This document shows, piece by piece, positions 10,372 through 20,075 of a DNA stretch of 64,000 bases. How positions within the stretch are numbered: position 1 is the first letter of the stretch; each line of letters starts with the position of its first letter. This stretch comes from Closterium sp. NIES-65 (Eukaryota; Streptophyta; Zygnematophyceae; Desmidiales; Closteriaceae): positions 248,001 through 312,000 of the forward strand of contig CANXME010001443.1 of assembly GCA_948144175.1 (NCBI GenBank), in the 5' to 3' direction. Under the pieces are notes generated by a model. The model was not told where the DNA came from. It did not search any database and saw nothing but the letters and a program-made list of their open reading frames with translations. A program made the translations under genes and the position numbers.

Positions 10372-10479
10372 TGTCAAATGTTGTAGCCTTTAGTGATGCG
10401 TGTCATATGGGGTACAGCAGTTAGGGTTAGGTTTATGTACCCCAACATACAATAGTCAATCATCATTCGGTTTCTGACA
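10372..10479 (+). repeat. Copia-A 5' LTR (108 bp)
   Basis: TGTCAAATG to TTTCTGACA. It abuts the primer-binding site and shares ATGGGGTACAGCA and the TTAGGGTTAGG box with the 3' LTR. It lacks about 14 bp present in the 3' copy. Confidence 0.75.
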
Positions 10480-10489
10480 TGGTATCACC
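10480..10489 (+). other. Copia-A primer-binding site
   Basis: TGGTATCACC directly after the 5' LTR. The first eight bases match the usual site for initiator Met tRNA (TGGTATCAGAGC). Confidence 0.75.
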
Positions 10490-10599
10490 TACGTTAGGCT
10501 CCTGTGGGATCCCGTTCCTCCCGTACCCTAGCGCCCGTTGCGCCCGTACCGTCCCCTAGCGCCTATCACCCTAGTTCGTCTTGCTCCCTAGCACCCGTA

Positions 10600-10935
10600 G
10601 CACAGGTCGTGCCGTGCCTACTCGTCCCGTCCCGTCGTGTGACGCCCGCCAGTCGCGTCGCACCCGTCTGTCCCGTCCCGACGCGTCGCGCCTTCCTGTC
10701 CTGTCCTGTCACGTTGCACTTGCCCGTCCCGTCCCATTGCGTCACGCCCGTCTGTCCCGTCCCGTGGCGTCGCGCCTGCCAGTCACATCGCGCCCGTTCA
10801 TCCCGTCCCGTCTCGTCGCGCCTGCCCGTCCCGTCCTGTCGAGTCGCGCCTGCCCGTCCCGTCCCGTCGAGTCGCGCCTGCCCGCCGTGTCGTGCCTGTC
10901 CCGTCCCGTCCCGTCCCCTCCCCTCGTGCCTGTTG
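10600..10935 (+). repeat. GC-rich minisatellite in the Copia-A leader
   Basis: Imperfect repeats built on CGTCCCGTCCCGTCGCG and CGCGCCTGCC, with units of roughly 27-30 bp, between primer site and gag. Long reading frames here on both strands are by-products of the base bias. Confidence 0.8.
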
Positions 10936-11089
10936 TGCCTGCCCGTCCAGTCGCGCCGCGCTTGCCATGTCCGCCACGCCGTGCCCGTCCCGTCACGTCC
11001 CTCCCTTCTCACCACGTAGCGCTCTGCTTGCCGCGCCCTACTTTGGCCTTCTAGGTGATTTTCACCTGTTGTTTCTCCACGCTTCCACT

Positions 11090-11968
11090 ATGGCGACGCC
11101 TAGAGTCCTGCGCTTTGACACCGAGGGTAGGCTGCTCGAGTTCACTGTCTGGCTCCTGCGTGCGCAGCGTCTCCTAGAGAGTCAGGTTCAGGCAGACAAG
11201 TCCTTGTGGCCGCACGCTTCCGGTGACCTTCGTGCACCCCCCGATCCTGCACCCTTAGGCTCTGACACCTCCACTGTAGACAGAGATCGCTTTGCATGTC
11301 ACCGTGCTGCCCTCTCTGCCTGGAAGTCGCGCGACGCTGCGGCTTGCATCGCCCTTAACAGTTTCCTCCCTGAGTCTGAGGAGACCCACTTCACCCAGGT
11401 TCGCACGGCTAGTGAGTTCCTGACTGCAATCAAGGCCCGCTACACTACTCCCACCATTGTCTCTCTTGGTCGCCTGTTCCTCCCTATCCTGTTTCTTGAC
11501 CTCGCCTGGTTTGAGCGCTCTAATAATTTGATCGCTCACATGCGTTCACTTGATTCTAGCTACCGCGTTGCCTGCACTGACGCACAGTTCGCACTGCTCC
11601 CCCCTTCCCCCATGGCGATTACTATCTATTTCATCGCCACTAGCCTCCCTCACCGCCTCGCCTCGGTTTGTGACGCGCTTCTTCTTTAGCACCCTAGCAA
11701 GCTCACTATCGACGTTCTTGAGTCTGCCCTCAAGGACGTCGAGTGCAACCTCTGCTCGGCAGCCTCCGCCTCTGGAGCTGTGCACACCCCATTGTTCCAC
11801 GGGTGCACTGTCCCTCAGCTGCCCACCTTTACTGCCTCCCTTGTCCACTGCCGCTACTGACGTGACCGCAGCTGCTGTTACGACTTCTGAGCGGTCTAGA
11901 GCTAGGAGTGGTAGGAGGGGCGGCCAGGGTGCGGGCGGCAGCAAAGGAGGCGGAGGTGGCGTTGCGGG
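11090..11968 (+). pseudogene. Copia-A gag, N-terminal part
   Basis: I choose ATG 11090 because the N-terminus MATPRVLRFDTEGR matches the gag start of Copia-B (MATPSVLAFDAEGQ) and the TVDVDGRP start of Copia-F. It contains the copia gag domain (SRDAAACIALNSFLP, THFTQVRTASEFLTAIKARY). A TAG at 11687-11689 replaces the residue after LLL, and the frame decays after 11870. E1 cuts it at 11968, within a Gly-rich tail (about 11915-11968) that resumes at 13083. Confidence 0.85.
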
Positions 11969-13082
11969 TGTCAGAATGTTATAATCTAGCATGTAGTGGG
12001 GTGCTCTATAGCGGGTACAACCCATCTAGGTTTTGCTATATGTTTCCTCATTGCTGCTAGTGAAATCCCCCTTCTCTTTGCCTAAAATTACACTTGCCTA
12101 CCTAGGACTTACCTAGCTGTGGCTCCTCACTATAGCAACTATTCTCACATGCTATCAGAGCGGTTACGCTCCTGGCCTGTGGGCCCACCTGCTTCCGCTG
12201 CCCTACTGTGTGTCGCGCGCCTTGGGGGCCCACGCGCGGCCTCTTCTGCTGCCCGTCGAGCCGCCCTCGTGGGCCCGTGCCCGGCCCCCCTCCCGTCACC
12301 CGCTGTGGCGCCCTCGGGGGGCCCGCACCCTGCTTTTTCGTGGCGCCCTGGAGACCCCCCGCCGCCTCCCTTTCCCTCCGTGACCCACCCCTACTGCTTC
12401 CCGCGCTCCTACCTGCATTAGGGTTTGGGGGTGGCGGTTGTGAGTTCCTCCCCTTGCTCCTCCTCCTCCCTCGTCTCCCACTGCTGCAGATGCCGCTCAG
12501 GGGGGTGGGTGTGTGGGAGCCTAGGGTTTAGGGTTTAAGGGGGGTGCCGTGGGAGTGGAGCTAGGGTTCAGCAAGGGGTTTGTGTCGAGGGTGTGGGGCA
12601 GTTGGAGGAGGTTGTGTGAACATAGCTGTCGTGTAGCCTGCAGCACCTGTAGTCCGTCGCCCTTGCTTCGGTAGCCAGTGAGCCTGTTGCACCAGTCGCC
12701 AGTGGGTCCGTTGCTCCTGCCGCTCGTCTATAGCCGCGGAGCCAGTCACTCCAGTAGTCCGTCGCCCTTGCTTCGGTAGCCACTGAGTCAGGCGCTCCTG
12801 TGCCCATGCCTCTGCAGCCTCAGTCGTTGCCTCGCATCATCTCTCCCTTCACAGTTCCTCCTCCTCCTCACTTGCCCGCTGTGATTAACTCTAGCTTTGC
12901 TTACTATTGTGAACTCCTGCTATACCTGCTCATTGTGCTGATAACACCCCACTTTGGCTATGGGGGTGTGTCAAAATGTTATAATCTAGCCTATAGTGGG
13001 GTGCTCTATAGCAGGTACAACCCATCTAGGGTTTGCTACATGTTTCCTCATTGCTGCTAGTGAAATTCCTCGCTCTTTCACA
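11969..13082 (+). mobile_element. E1, non-autonomous LTR element inside Copia-A gag
   Basis: Bounded by LTRs 11969-12149 (181 bp, TGTCAGAATG to TTCTCACA) and 12969-13082 (114 bp, TGTCAAAATG to TTTCACA, with an internal deletion). Exact TSD GCGGG at 11964-11968 and 13083-13087. Primer site TGCTATCAGAGC at 12150-12161, purine tract ending GGGGGTG at 12968. The 819-bp interior has no gag, RT or integrase signature. It matches the complete minus-strand copy E2 (for example CGCCCTTGCTTCGGTAGCC, present twice), but lacks most of E2's 46-bp repeats. Confidence 0.88.
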
Positions 13083-13500
13083 GCGGGCGGCGGTGGCGGG
13101 AGTGCAGGAGTTGGTGGAACGCCTAGTGCAGTGTCTAGTGACTCCCCTACTGCAGCTGATGGAGGTGACGCTTGGGTTAGTCAGGCACATGCGTGACTGC
13201 CAGCTGCAAATGATGGAGTGGTGGCTTGGTACCTGGCTCAGCGACAGCAGCAGCAGCAGCAGCCACTCCCCCCGCAGTGGCCACAGCAGCAGCAGGGGTC
13301 GGGACCCCATCAGCTGTCACGCGGTGGTGACGTGCACCCTCCCTGCCCCTATCTTGTGCAGACAGGTACTCGCAGCGGACCCCGTTGTGACCGCCGCCAA
13401 CCACAGAGTCAGTGCCTTTCGAAGCTCACTGATACTCTTCGCGTGGCCTACGGCGTCAACGGCCCTGCCCCCGACTGGTTTCCTTTTGTTCGCCCGTAAT
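13083..13500 (+). pseudogene. Copia-A gag, C-terminal remnant
   Basis: Resumes after the E1 target duplication with a Gly-rich stretch, then, after stops and shifts, AWYLAQRQQQQQQ with a Gln/Pro-rich tail and the conserved LSKLTDTLR segment. In sister copies this region links gag to protease. I see no intact zinc knuckle. Confidence 0.6.
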
Positions 13501-13517
13501 ATGCCGCTCTGTGAGCC

Positions 13518-13946
13518 ATGCCTGCTTCTCGGTTACTTGATATCTTAGAAAATCCTCATGCTACGTATGTTGTTGTTGACTCTAGTGCTTCTGACTCTGT
13601 TTACTCACGTGTTTTTAGCTTAGGTGCTAGTCTTGATTCTGTGCTAGTTGCTAGTGTTGATCCTGTGCTAGTTGCTAGTATAGGTACTTGCTTTTGTACT
13701 ACTCTAGGTGCTGCTCCAGAGGTCGCTTTGCTGACTTTCACCCTGGACTCCGGAGCTTCGCACTGTTTCTTCCGCGACCACACGACTCTTACTTCTCTTC
13801 CTGCGCCGGTACTCGTAGCACTGGCTGATCCCACTTTGGGACCAGTCACTGCCCGCTACACTTCTACGCTTCTGTGCCTGGCTGTTTCTCGGGTTTCCCG
13901 ACGGGCTTCCGCGTCCCCTCGTTCTCCAAGAACTTGGTGGGTGTGA
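13518..13946 (+). pseudogene. Copia-A protease region
   Basis: An open frame of 142 codons reads LTFTLDSGASHCFFRDHTTL near 13733-13790. The DSGA motif of the copia aspartic protease is intact, followed by the VALADPTLGPV segment also found in Copia-B, F and G. The frame then shifts and ends near 13946. Confidence 0.85.
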
Positions 13947-14027
13947 GGCCGCTCGTGGGTTTGTCACGTGGGTGTTTGGTTTGAGCCTTCTGAGGACTCT
14001 ACGAACTGAGTAGACGGTGACACGTAC

Positions 14028-15266
14028 GTGCCCTTGGCCACCTTCCACACTGAGCCGGGCTCTAATCTCTACATACTTCGCGCTGGCCCCCGAGAGAGGC
14101 AGCAAAAGCAGCAGCACCAGCGGCAGCTGCCTCTGACCACTGTCACTGCCCCCCGTCAAGTCCTCGCGTCTCACCAGGTTCCCCCCTCCCACCAGGTAGC
14201 TGTGTCTTGTCAGGTTCCAACGTCTGGTCCGGTTGCTGCGTCTTGCTCGTGTCGGTCACTTGCCCACCCCACCGTTCTATGGCACCGCCGCCGTGGTCAC
14301 CCGTCCATTCCTCAACTGCGCACTATGTCTAGTCTGCGCCTCGTCTTAGGCCTCCCGCGAGTCTTGCCGTCACTGCCGCCTTCGCCTGCACCACCTTGCG
14401 CCTCTTGCGTTGAGGATCGGCTGTGCGCCACCCCTCATTCCTCATCCCTTCGTTTGGCCACCGAGCTCTTCGAGACTCTCCACTTGGACATCTAGGGCCT
14501 CGCCTCTCACCCCGGTCCTGAGCGAGAGAGTTTCTTTCTGGTGGTTGTTGAGGACTACTCTCGCTACACCACAGTATTCCCCATGGCGAAGAAGTCTGAG
14601 GTGACTTCTACACTGATCCGGTAGTTACATACCACTGCGAGCACTGGTGGTCGTCGTGTCAGGTGTCTTCACTCCGACCGCGGGGGTGAGTTTCGTTCAG
14701 GCGTTCTCGCTAGATTTTGTCGCGAGCAGGGCATCCGTCAGTCCTGGACGTTTCCAGAGTCCCCACAATAGAATGGGGTTGCTAAGCGCCACATAGGCTT
14801 GGACATGGAGATCGCCCGCACCTCCTTGACTCACGCCCGTGCCCTCCTTTTCCTGTGGCCCTACACGGTTCGATACGCCGCTCACGAGCTGAACCTCTAG
14901 CCACATGTCTCTCGGCCAGAGGTTTCACCGACCAGTCTTGGGGCTGGGTCCCCTGGTGTTGCATCATATTTTCGTGTCTAGGGTTGCTTGGCGCGTCGCA
15001 ACACCTCCGCGGACAAGATCTCGCCTCGCTCCATTCCCGGTGTCTTCCTTAGTTTCCCGAAGGAATCCTCGGACTTCACCCTCTACCACCCTTCCCTTCA
15101 CCGGTTCTTTGACTCCTGTGACATCAGCTTTGACGAGTCAGTCCCCTACTACATCCGGTACCCCTGTCAAGGTCTCCGAGTTCCCCCTCCCCCTCTCTTC
15201 CTGACTCCCGCTCCCCCTCCTGCTCCTCCGGTAAAGCCCCCCCCCCCCCCTTGTCCAGCCCCGTAA
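14028..15266 (+). pseudogene. Copia-A integrase, degenerate
   Basis: GAG-pre-integrase finger (LWHRRRGHPSIPQ, then CASCVEDRLC) followed by the integrase core: first Asp in LHLD at about 14487, second in LHSDRGGEF near 14676. The third, Glu, has been replaced, since the motif reads NGVAKRHIG for NGIAERRIG in the sisters. Stops: TAG at 14493-14495 (Trp of DVWGP), near 14623 (Trp), near 14768 (Gln) and near 14898 (Gln). The C-terminal block DISFDESVPYYIRYPC leads into a Pro-rich linker. Confidence 0.87.
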
Positions 15267-15654
15267 GGTGTGTCACACGCTACCCCCCCCCCTCCCCCCT
15301 CGGTAGCCCCTCAGGTGCCGTCCCCTTCCCCATAGTCCTCCTCACAACCTACTGCAGACCCTACAAGAGCTGGTGTTCATGTCGAGGACCCTGCGGGTGC
15401 TAGCTCTAGAGGTGTTGGAGTTGGAGCTGAAGGTGTACCTGTACGAGGTCCTGGTTCTGGGGGTGCTGGAGCTAGGGCTGAGCCCGTGACTACAGGAGAC
15501 TCTAGTCTTCAAAAAGCTGGTGTTAGTCTTGCTTGTGCTCAAAATGCGTGGTGACCTTGTGATCCACCCTGAGCATTGCTTTGCATTGTTCTCCTGCTTG
15601 ACTGGTCTTGGGACCATCCATTGTGTTTGCTATCCCCCACTTTGCCTAGGGGGA
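15267..15654 (+). other. Copia-A linker remnant joined to 3' untranslated block
   Basis: Linker-type repeats (GGTGCTGGAGCTAGG and similar) run to about 15530 and then join directly to the conserved 3' block (gtgatccaccctgagc, 15558). The junction marks the deletion of RT and RNase H. The purine-tract inverted repeat is at 15634-15654. Confidence 0.75.
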
Positions 15655-15776
15655 TGTATCAAATTGCATTTGTTCTATAGGCTGTAGTGGGGCATACCCT
15701 AAAGGGTACAGCACATTAGGGTTAGGCTATATAATCCTTTCTTGCCCTTCCTACTAGTCATCCGTACATTCTGACA
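15655..15776 (+). repeat. Copia-A 3' LTR (122 bp)
   Basis: TGTATCAAATTG to CATTCTGACA, with the TGTAGTGGGGCATACC and AAGGGTACAGCA core. It ends in the same CTGACA as the 5' LTR. Confidence 0.8.
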
Positions 15777-17586
15777 TGTAATTATTGCAATTCTAATGAA
15801 GCACGTTGCCATTGCAATAACAGAAAGCAAGCTTTCTTAATGGTAACTATTTGGGATCTAGAAGCTCTAAGCACACCTTTAATACACACTAGTTGGACCA
15901 CCTCCAAGGGTCCTCGGGTGCCTGGCAAAGCCAGCCACTAACCAAGGGTCCATGTTTGTCGAGGGATGCACTAAGTGTGAATGCAGTCGTGTGCGATTAA
16001 AACGCTCCCAAAATCATTTGTGCAGCGTTAGATGTTTGATGGGCTCGTGTGGAGAAGTTATCATCGCGTCAATACGTCGACACATAATATTTCATTCATA
16101 AAGAGTGATCACAACCAAACACAAGCACAAAATTATACTAGCCCACCAAAAGCGAAAGCAAACAGCCCACCGAAATAATAGCTAGCAACATACTCCAAAT
16201 AGCCAACTTTCTGCACGCGGAATCAGTGCCAACATACTCGCCCACGCATAATTATGTAGCCCATACTTACTCAAGGAATCCCATAAACACACGTAAACTT
16301 TTACGAGCATGAGAGCTCGAGGCCATACATGACAGTTCATGAAAACAACTAAGCAGTTTGTGCTGTTACCGACAAAATTACGAATTCATAGAAATCCTTC
16401 TTGCTCACATCCTACCAGCTTCGAATATAAATCGCGCACCTCGCGAAACACCCCCGCAAAATTCCCACCTCGGATAATAAAGACAAATAGCTCGTGGGTC
16501 CAGCAGAATCTCGCTGGTCCCACATGGCACCCTCGAAATCCAGCCTGGGTCCACGACCCCTCGGCCTTTTTCTTCGCGTCATCCACAGTGCCACACTTGC
16601 ACGTGTGGCTGAAACGATTCCGGCCTCAGGCCGCGCGTGTGCCAACCTTTTGGCGCTACACGTATGATTGCGCAATAGGGCTCGGGCTCATGGCCTCGAG
16701 CCTTGACCATTTCTCTAGGGGCGAAATCCCCCGAACCCTCATGAAAAAACGTGAAATTACATGACCACTTTTGAAAACACGAATTCTCAAGCTCTACCTA
16801 AAAAACCCTCGAACGAGCATGCATCTAAATGATGGCTCATGACCGCTCTTGGACTTTCATGTTCCCCCATGAACGCACATGAACAGCATGCGATTGCTCA
16901 TGAACAAGGTGCGAGGGTCCATGAATACTCATGGACATTCGGAACTTCACGAAACACCACGAACACTTTGAAAGCTCGAAACTCTTCACATGCACATACG
17001 AAACACACGCGAACAGTCATGAAAAGTGATGAATGCAACCTCACACTGAAATGCACATAACTCATGAACTGGTAGGGCGATTCACAAACCGTAAACGCAC
17101 AAATTCAAACCACAAAAATGTGCGTCCCACACAACACAAATTACCTTAAAAAAATCTTTCAAATCTTACGTTGCTCGACAAATAGGCGACAGGTTGACGT
17201 GCAAATCATATATTGCACCCAACAGAAAAGCTAGTGGTAGTAAGGCAAACAAAAGTCATGTTGAACTGAAAGCATGGAAGAAAAGGAAAAAGTAACGAGA
17301 ATAGAAAAGAATGACCAGGAAGGAAAGTAAACATACAGAGCTAGTGCGAAATGAGGAATAACTATTGTTGTTTTAAGGGTAGCGAACAAAAAAACCAAAA
17401 GTCATAGTTGGTAGTAAAATAGAGTCTAGAAAACAATGGCAATGAAAATGATATGCTAAAAGAATGATAAAATACCACACAAGGAAAAACTTTTTCGAAA
17501 AAAAAATGTGAAGGAAGAGTAATACAAGATTCATGCAAGGAAGAGGAAGAAAGAGCAAGGAAGATTGACGGAAGGAAAACGTGATG
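15777..17586. other. Unassigned AT-rich sequence
   Basis: About 1.8 kb with no recognisable gene, LTR or RNA. The section 16690-17090 is rich in short words such as CATGAAC, CTCATGA and CGAAAC. The section 17270-17580 is purine-rich (GGAAGAGGAAGAAAG), and long hydrophobic frames on its minus strand are a by-product of that. It was contiguous with 37735 onward before Copia-B inserted. Confidence 0.6.
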
Positions 17587-17591
17587 CTCTC

Positions 17592-17712
17592 TAAGAAAAC
17601 TGAAACGAGAATGATTGACCAAGGAACGAAAGTGATACAAATGTGCAACCCTAGAAATGTGTACCCCATATAGGCTACCCCACTATAGCATACACAACAT
17701 TATAATTTAACA
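17592..17712 (-). repeat. Copia-B 3' LTR
   Basis: On the plus strand it reads from TAAGAAAACTGAAACGAG (terminal TG changed to TA) to AATTTAACA. It aligns over its length with 37609-37729 with few differences. The CGCCCCCATAGG purine tract follows. Confidence 0.85.
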
Positions 17713-17926
17713 CGCCCCCATAGGTAAAGTGGAGAGAACAAGGGGTCACAAGACCAGTCAAGCAAAACAAAGCAAAGCGCAGGGTGAATCACAAAGTCAC
17801 CACAAATTCCGAGCCATAAGTTCAAGGCCAGAAGGCCAGTTCACATGCAAGAACACATATAAATATATATATAACAGGCTAAACAAGCAAGAGCAGGAGT
17901 AAATATATGTCACAGTACAAGCAAAA
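17713..17926 (-). other. Copia-B 3' untranslated block
   Basis: Complement of the family 3' block: purine tract, ggtcacaagaccagtc at about 17746, gggtgaatcacaaag, and a TATATATATA tract near 17862. No coding sequence. Confidence 0.7.
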
Positions 17927-19536
17927 TCAAGAAGTGAGTAAGTGAGGCAAGACGGGTACAAGACCAAGCTGAGTACAGAAGCGTTGATGATCACAAGGCG
18001 CAAGTGCCTTGGTGAAGATATCAGCACTGTTGGCCTCAGAGGCCACGTACGCAAGTCGCAACTGACCACGCTTCTGCAGCTCACGAGCAAGAAAGTAGCG
18101 AAGAGCAATGTGCTTCGTTCTGTGCTCCAGGCGCTGCTCCCGACAAAAGGCCAGCATGGCCTTGTTGTCTACGTACAGCACTGGAGGAGAACGAGGCGGC
18201 TCTCCGAGGTCACTCAGCAGGTAGGTGAGCTAGTGAAGCTCCTGAGCAGCCATGGCTCCGGCGTAGATCTCAGCCTCACAACTGGAGCCGAGAACAGAAC
18301 ACGAGCGAGTAGCCTGCCACGAAACAGAGCCGGAACCAAGGCTGAAGGTGTAACCCTGTGACGACCGCTGCGTAGCCTGGTCGTCAGCCCAAGAAGCGTC
18401 CGCGTGCCCAGTGAGGACCACTTGACTCTGCCCTCCAAGCACTAGCCCCATGCCCGACGTACTGCACAAGTAGCGCAACACCCTCTTCGCTGCAGCCATG
18501 TGCTCTGGTCTGTGTCCCCCAGGAGCAACATAGCGTGCAAGAATGCTAAGAGGGTATGCAAGGTCAGGTCGAGTGCAGGTCGTCAGGTACATGAGGCAGC
18601 CAACAAGCTCTGGGTACGGGCCACTCGACTCTACGGACTCATCCGAAGGCAGAGCTGAGAGCGAGTGGCGAGTAGGTAGAGGAGTGGCCTGAGGCGAGGA
18701 GTACGTGAAGCCGAAGCGCTGAAGGACCTGCTGCACCATGTGTGACTGAGTCAGGGTAATGGTGCGGCGTGCTCTGTCCCGGGGGATCTGCAAGCCAAGG
18801 TAGCTGCGCAGTTCACCCAGGTCTGTGCACGTGTATCTCTTCTGTAGCTCGGACTTCACGTGGGCGAGTCCAGCAGTGTCACCTGTGGCAAAGACCAAGT
18901 CGTCGACGTAGACGAGGATGTAGAACGGCGGCAATGAAGTGTCGGTGCGCAGAAACAGCGACGGGTCGGCAGTAGAAGGAGCAAACCCAAGAGCCGCAAG
19001 TGTAGTCCTCAGTGTGTCGTGCCACTCACGTGGCGCCTGGCGGAGACCGTAAACTGGACGCCGGAGGCTCCACTGGGTACCAGGAGGGAACGACCCAGTA
19101 AAGCCGGGTCTCCCTCAGGGGTAAGCAGTACGGACACGAGATGAGGTGAAGCAGCAGCCAGACACTGGAACTCCTCCTGCCTGTCCTCAAGGACGTCCGT
19201 GCCAAGAGCACACGCACCCCCGACGGACGGAGGACAGACAGACGCAGACTCAGCAACAAGACTAGTAGCGTAGTCTAGACCATAGCGAGCAGCAAAGTCG
19301 ACGAGCTCAGCAACAAGAGCAGACGCAGCAGTGGACTGGAAGGAGGGGTCAGTGACGATAGTAGCAAGGAGACGCGTGACAGTAGGACTGGCAGCACAAA
19401 GAGAGTCCGACTCCGGGTCGGCAAGTGCAGGAAGAGAGGACTCGGGAGGAGAAGGCAAAGGGGAACGCAGAGGAGCAGGGGACGGACGCAGAGACACACG
19501 GTGCGTGCCAGGGACAGGAGGAGGACGCTGACGCAA
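17927..19536 (-). pseudogene. Copia-B RT and RNase H with internal deletion
   Basis: Minus-strand RT C-terminal half and RNase H. YVDDLVFATGD is intact near 18900. LVGCLMYLTTCTRPDLAYPL and LTGHADASWADDQ follow, then a TAG near 18226 (Trp in sisters), then YVDNKAMLAF and ADIFTKALAPCDH to the stop. Upstream, the pre-RT block (19101-19536, RQRPPPVPGTHRVSLRPS to LLTPEGDP) joins directly and out of frame to the FTGSFPPGTQW segment at about 19100. The segment that holds the first RT motif (from SYAEAIEGPY to RRPPG in Copia-G) is therefore missing. Confidence 0.87.
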
Positions 19537-20075
19537 ACCGCGACCACTAGTGTGAGCAGCACGAACAGGCGACGCAGGACGAGGCGCAGGCTCACGACGC
19601 TCAGCAAGACCTCCAGTAGGACCAGTGTAGGGAGAAGGAGCAGGCAGTGGAGAGGCCTGCGGAAGCTCTTACTGGGACTAGAGAGGCGGTGGACACTCTA
19701 AGGGAGGAGGAAGACCAAGAACCTGCTGAAGGAGCGGAACAAAGTACGGCCAAGGCCGCGCGGCGACACCACCAGCGCCAACACCACCGCCAGCTGCAAG
19801 ACCTCCAGCAGGACCAGCAGCACCCGCAGCAGAACCAGAGCCAGCAGCACCTCCAGCAGCACCAGCAGCACCCAAAGCAGAACCGTCTCCAGGACTGACA
19901 GCAATAGCCTCAGCGCCAACACTCCAGCAGCTCCAGCTCCAGGCGAACCCGCAGGCCCAGCAGCTCAAGTACTCGCGGCACGAGCACCTCCGGGACCGGC
20001 GGCACCAGCACCCTCAGCAGCCAAAGAAGCTCCAGCAGTACGCTTCCAGCGCCGAGCAAACCACTCACGCAGCTC

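Larger units (their letters stand above)
10372..15776 (+). mobile_element. Copia-A, internally deleted LTR retrotransposon
   Basis: 5' LTR, Met-tRNA primer site, GC-rich repeat leader, gag, protease, integrase, linker, 3' untranslated block and 3' LTR are all present on the plus strand. RT and RNase H are missing: the linker runs at about 15530 straight into the conserved 3' untranslated block. A non-autonomous element (E1) sits in gag. Flanks CTCTC and TGTAA do not match, so the ends were probably rearranged after insertion. Confidence 0.85.

Noticed and set aside
10566-11015. Long open frames in the Copia-A leader on both strands
   Set aside because: They are by-products of a GC-rich tandem repeat. 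No start context, and no conservation with other leaders.
12520-12540. Telomere-like GGGTTTAGGGTTTA in E1 (and its complement near 39545 in E2)
   Set aside because: Only about two units, inside both copies of the element, so it is part of the element and not a telomere.
17362-17669. Hydrophobic minus-strand frames that look like membrane proteins
   Set aside because: They are the complement of a purine-rich low-complexity tract, with no start signal or homology I can name.
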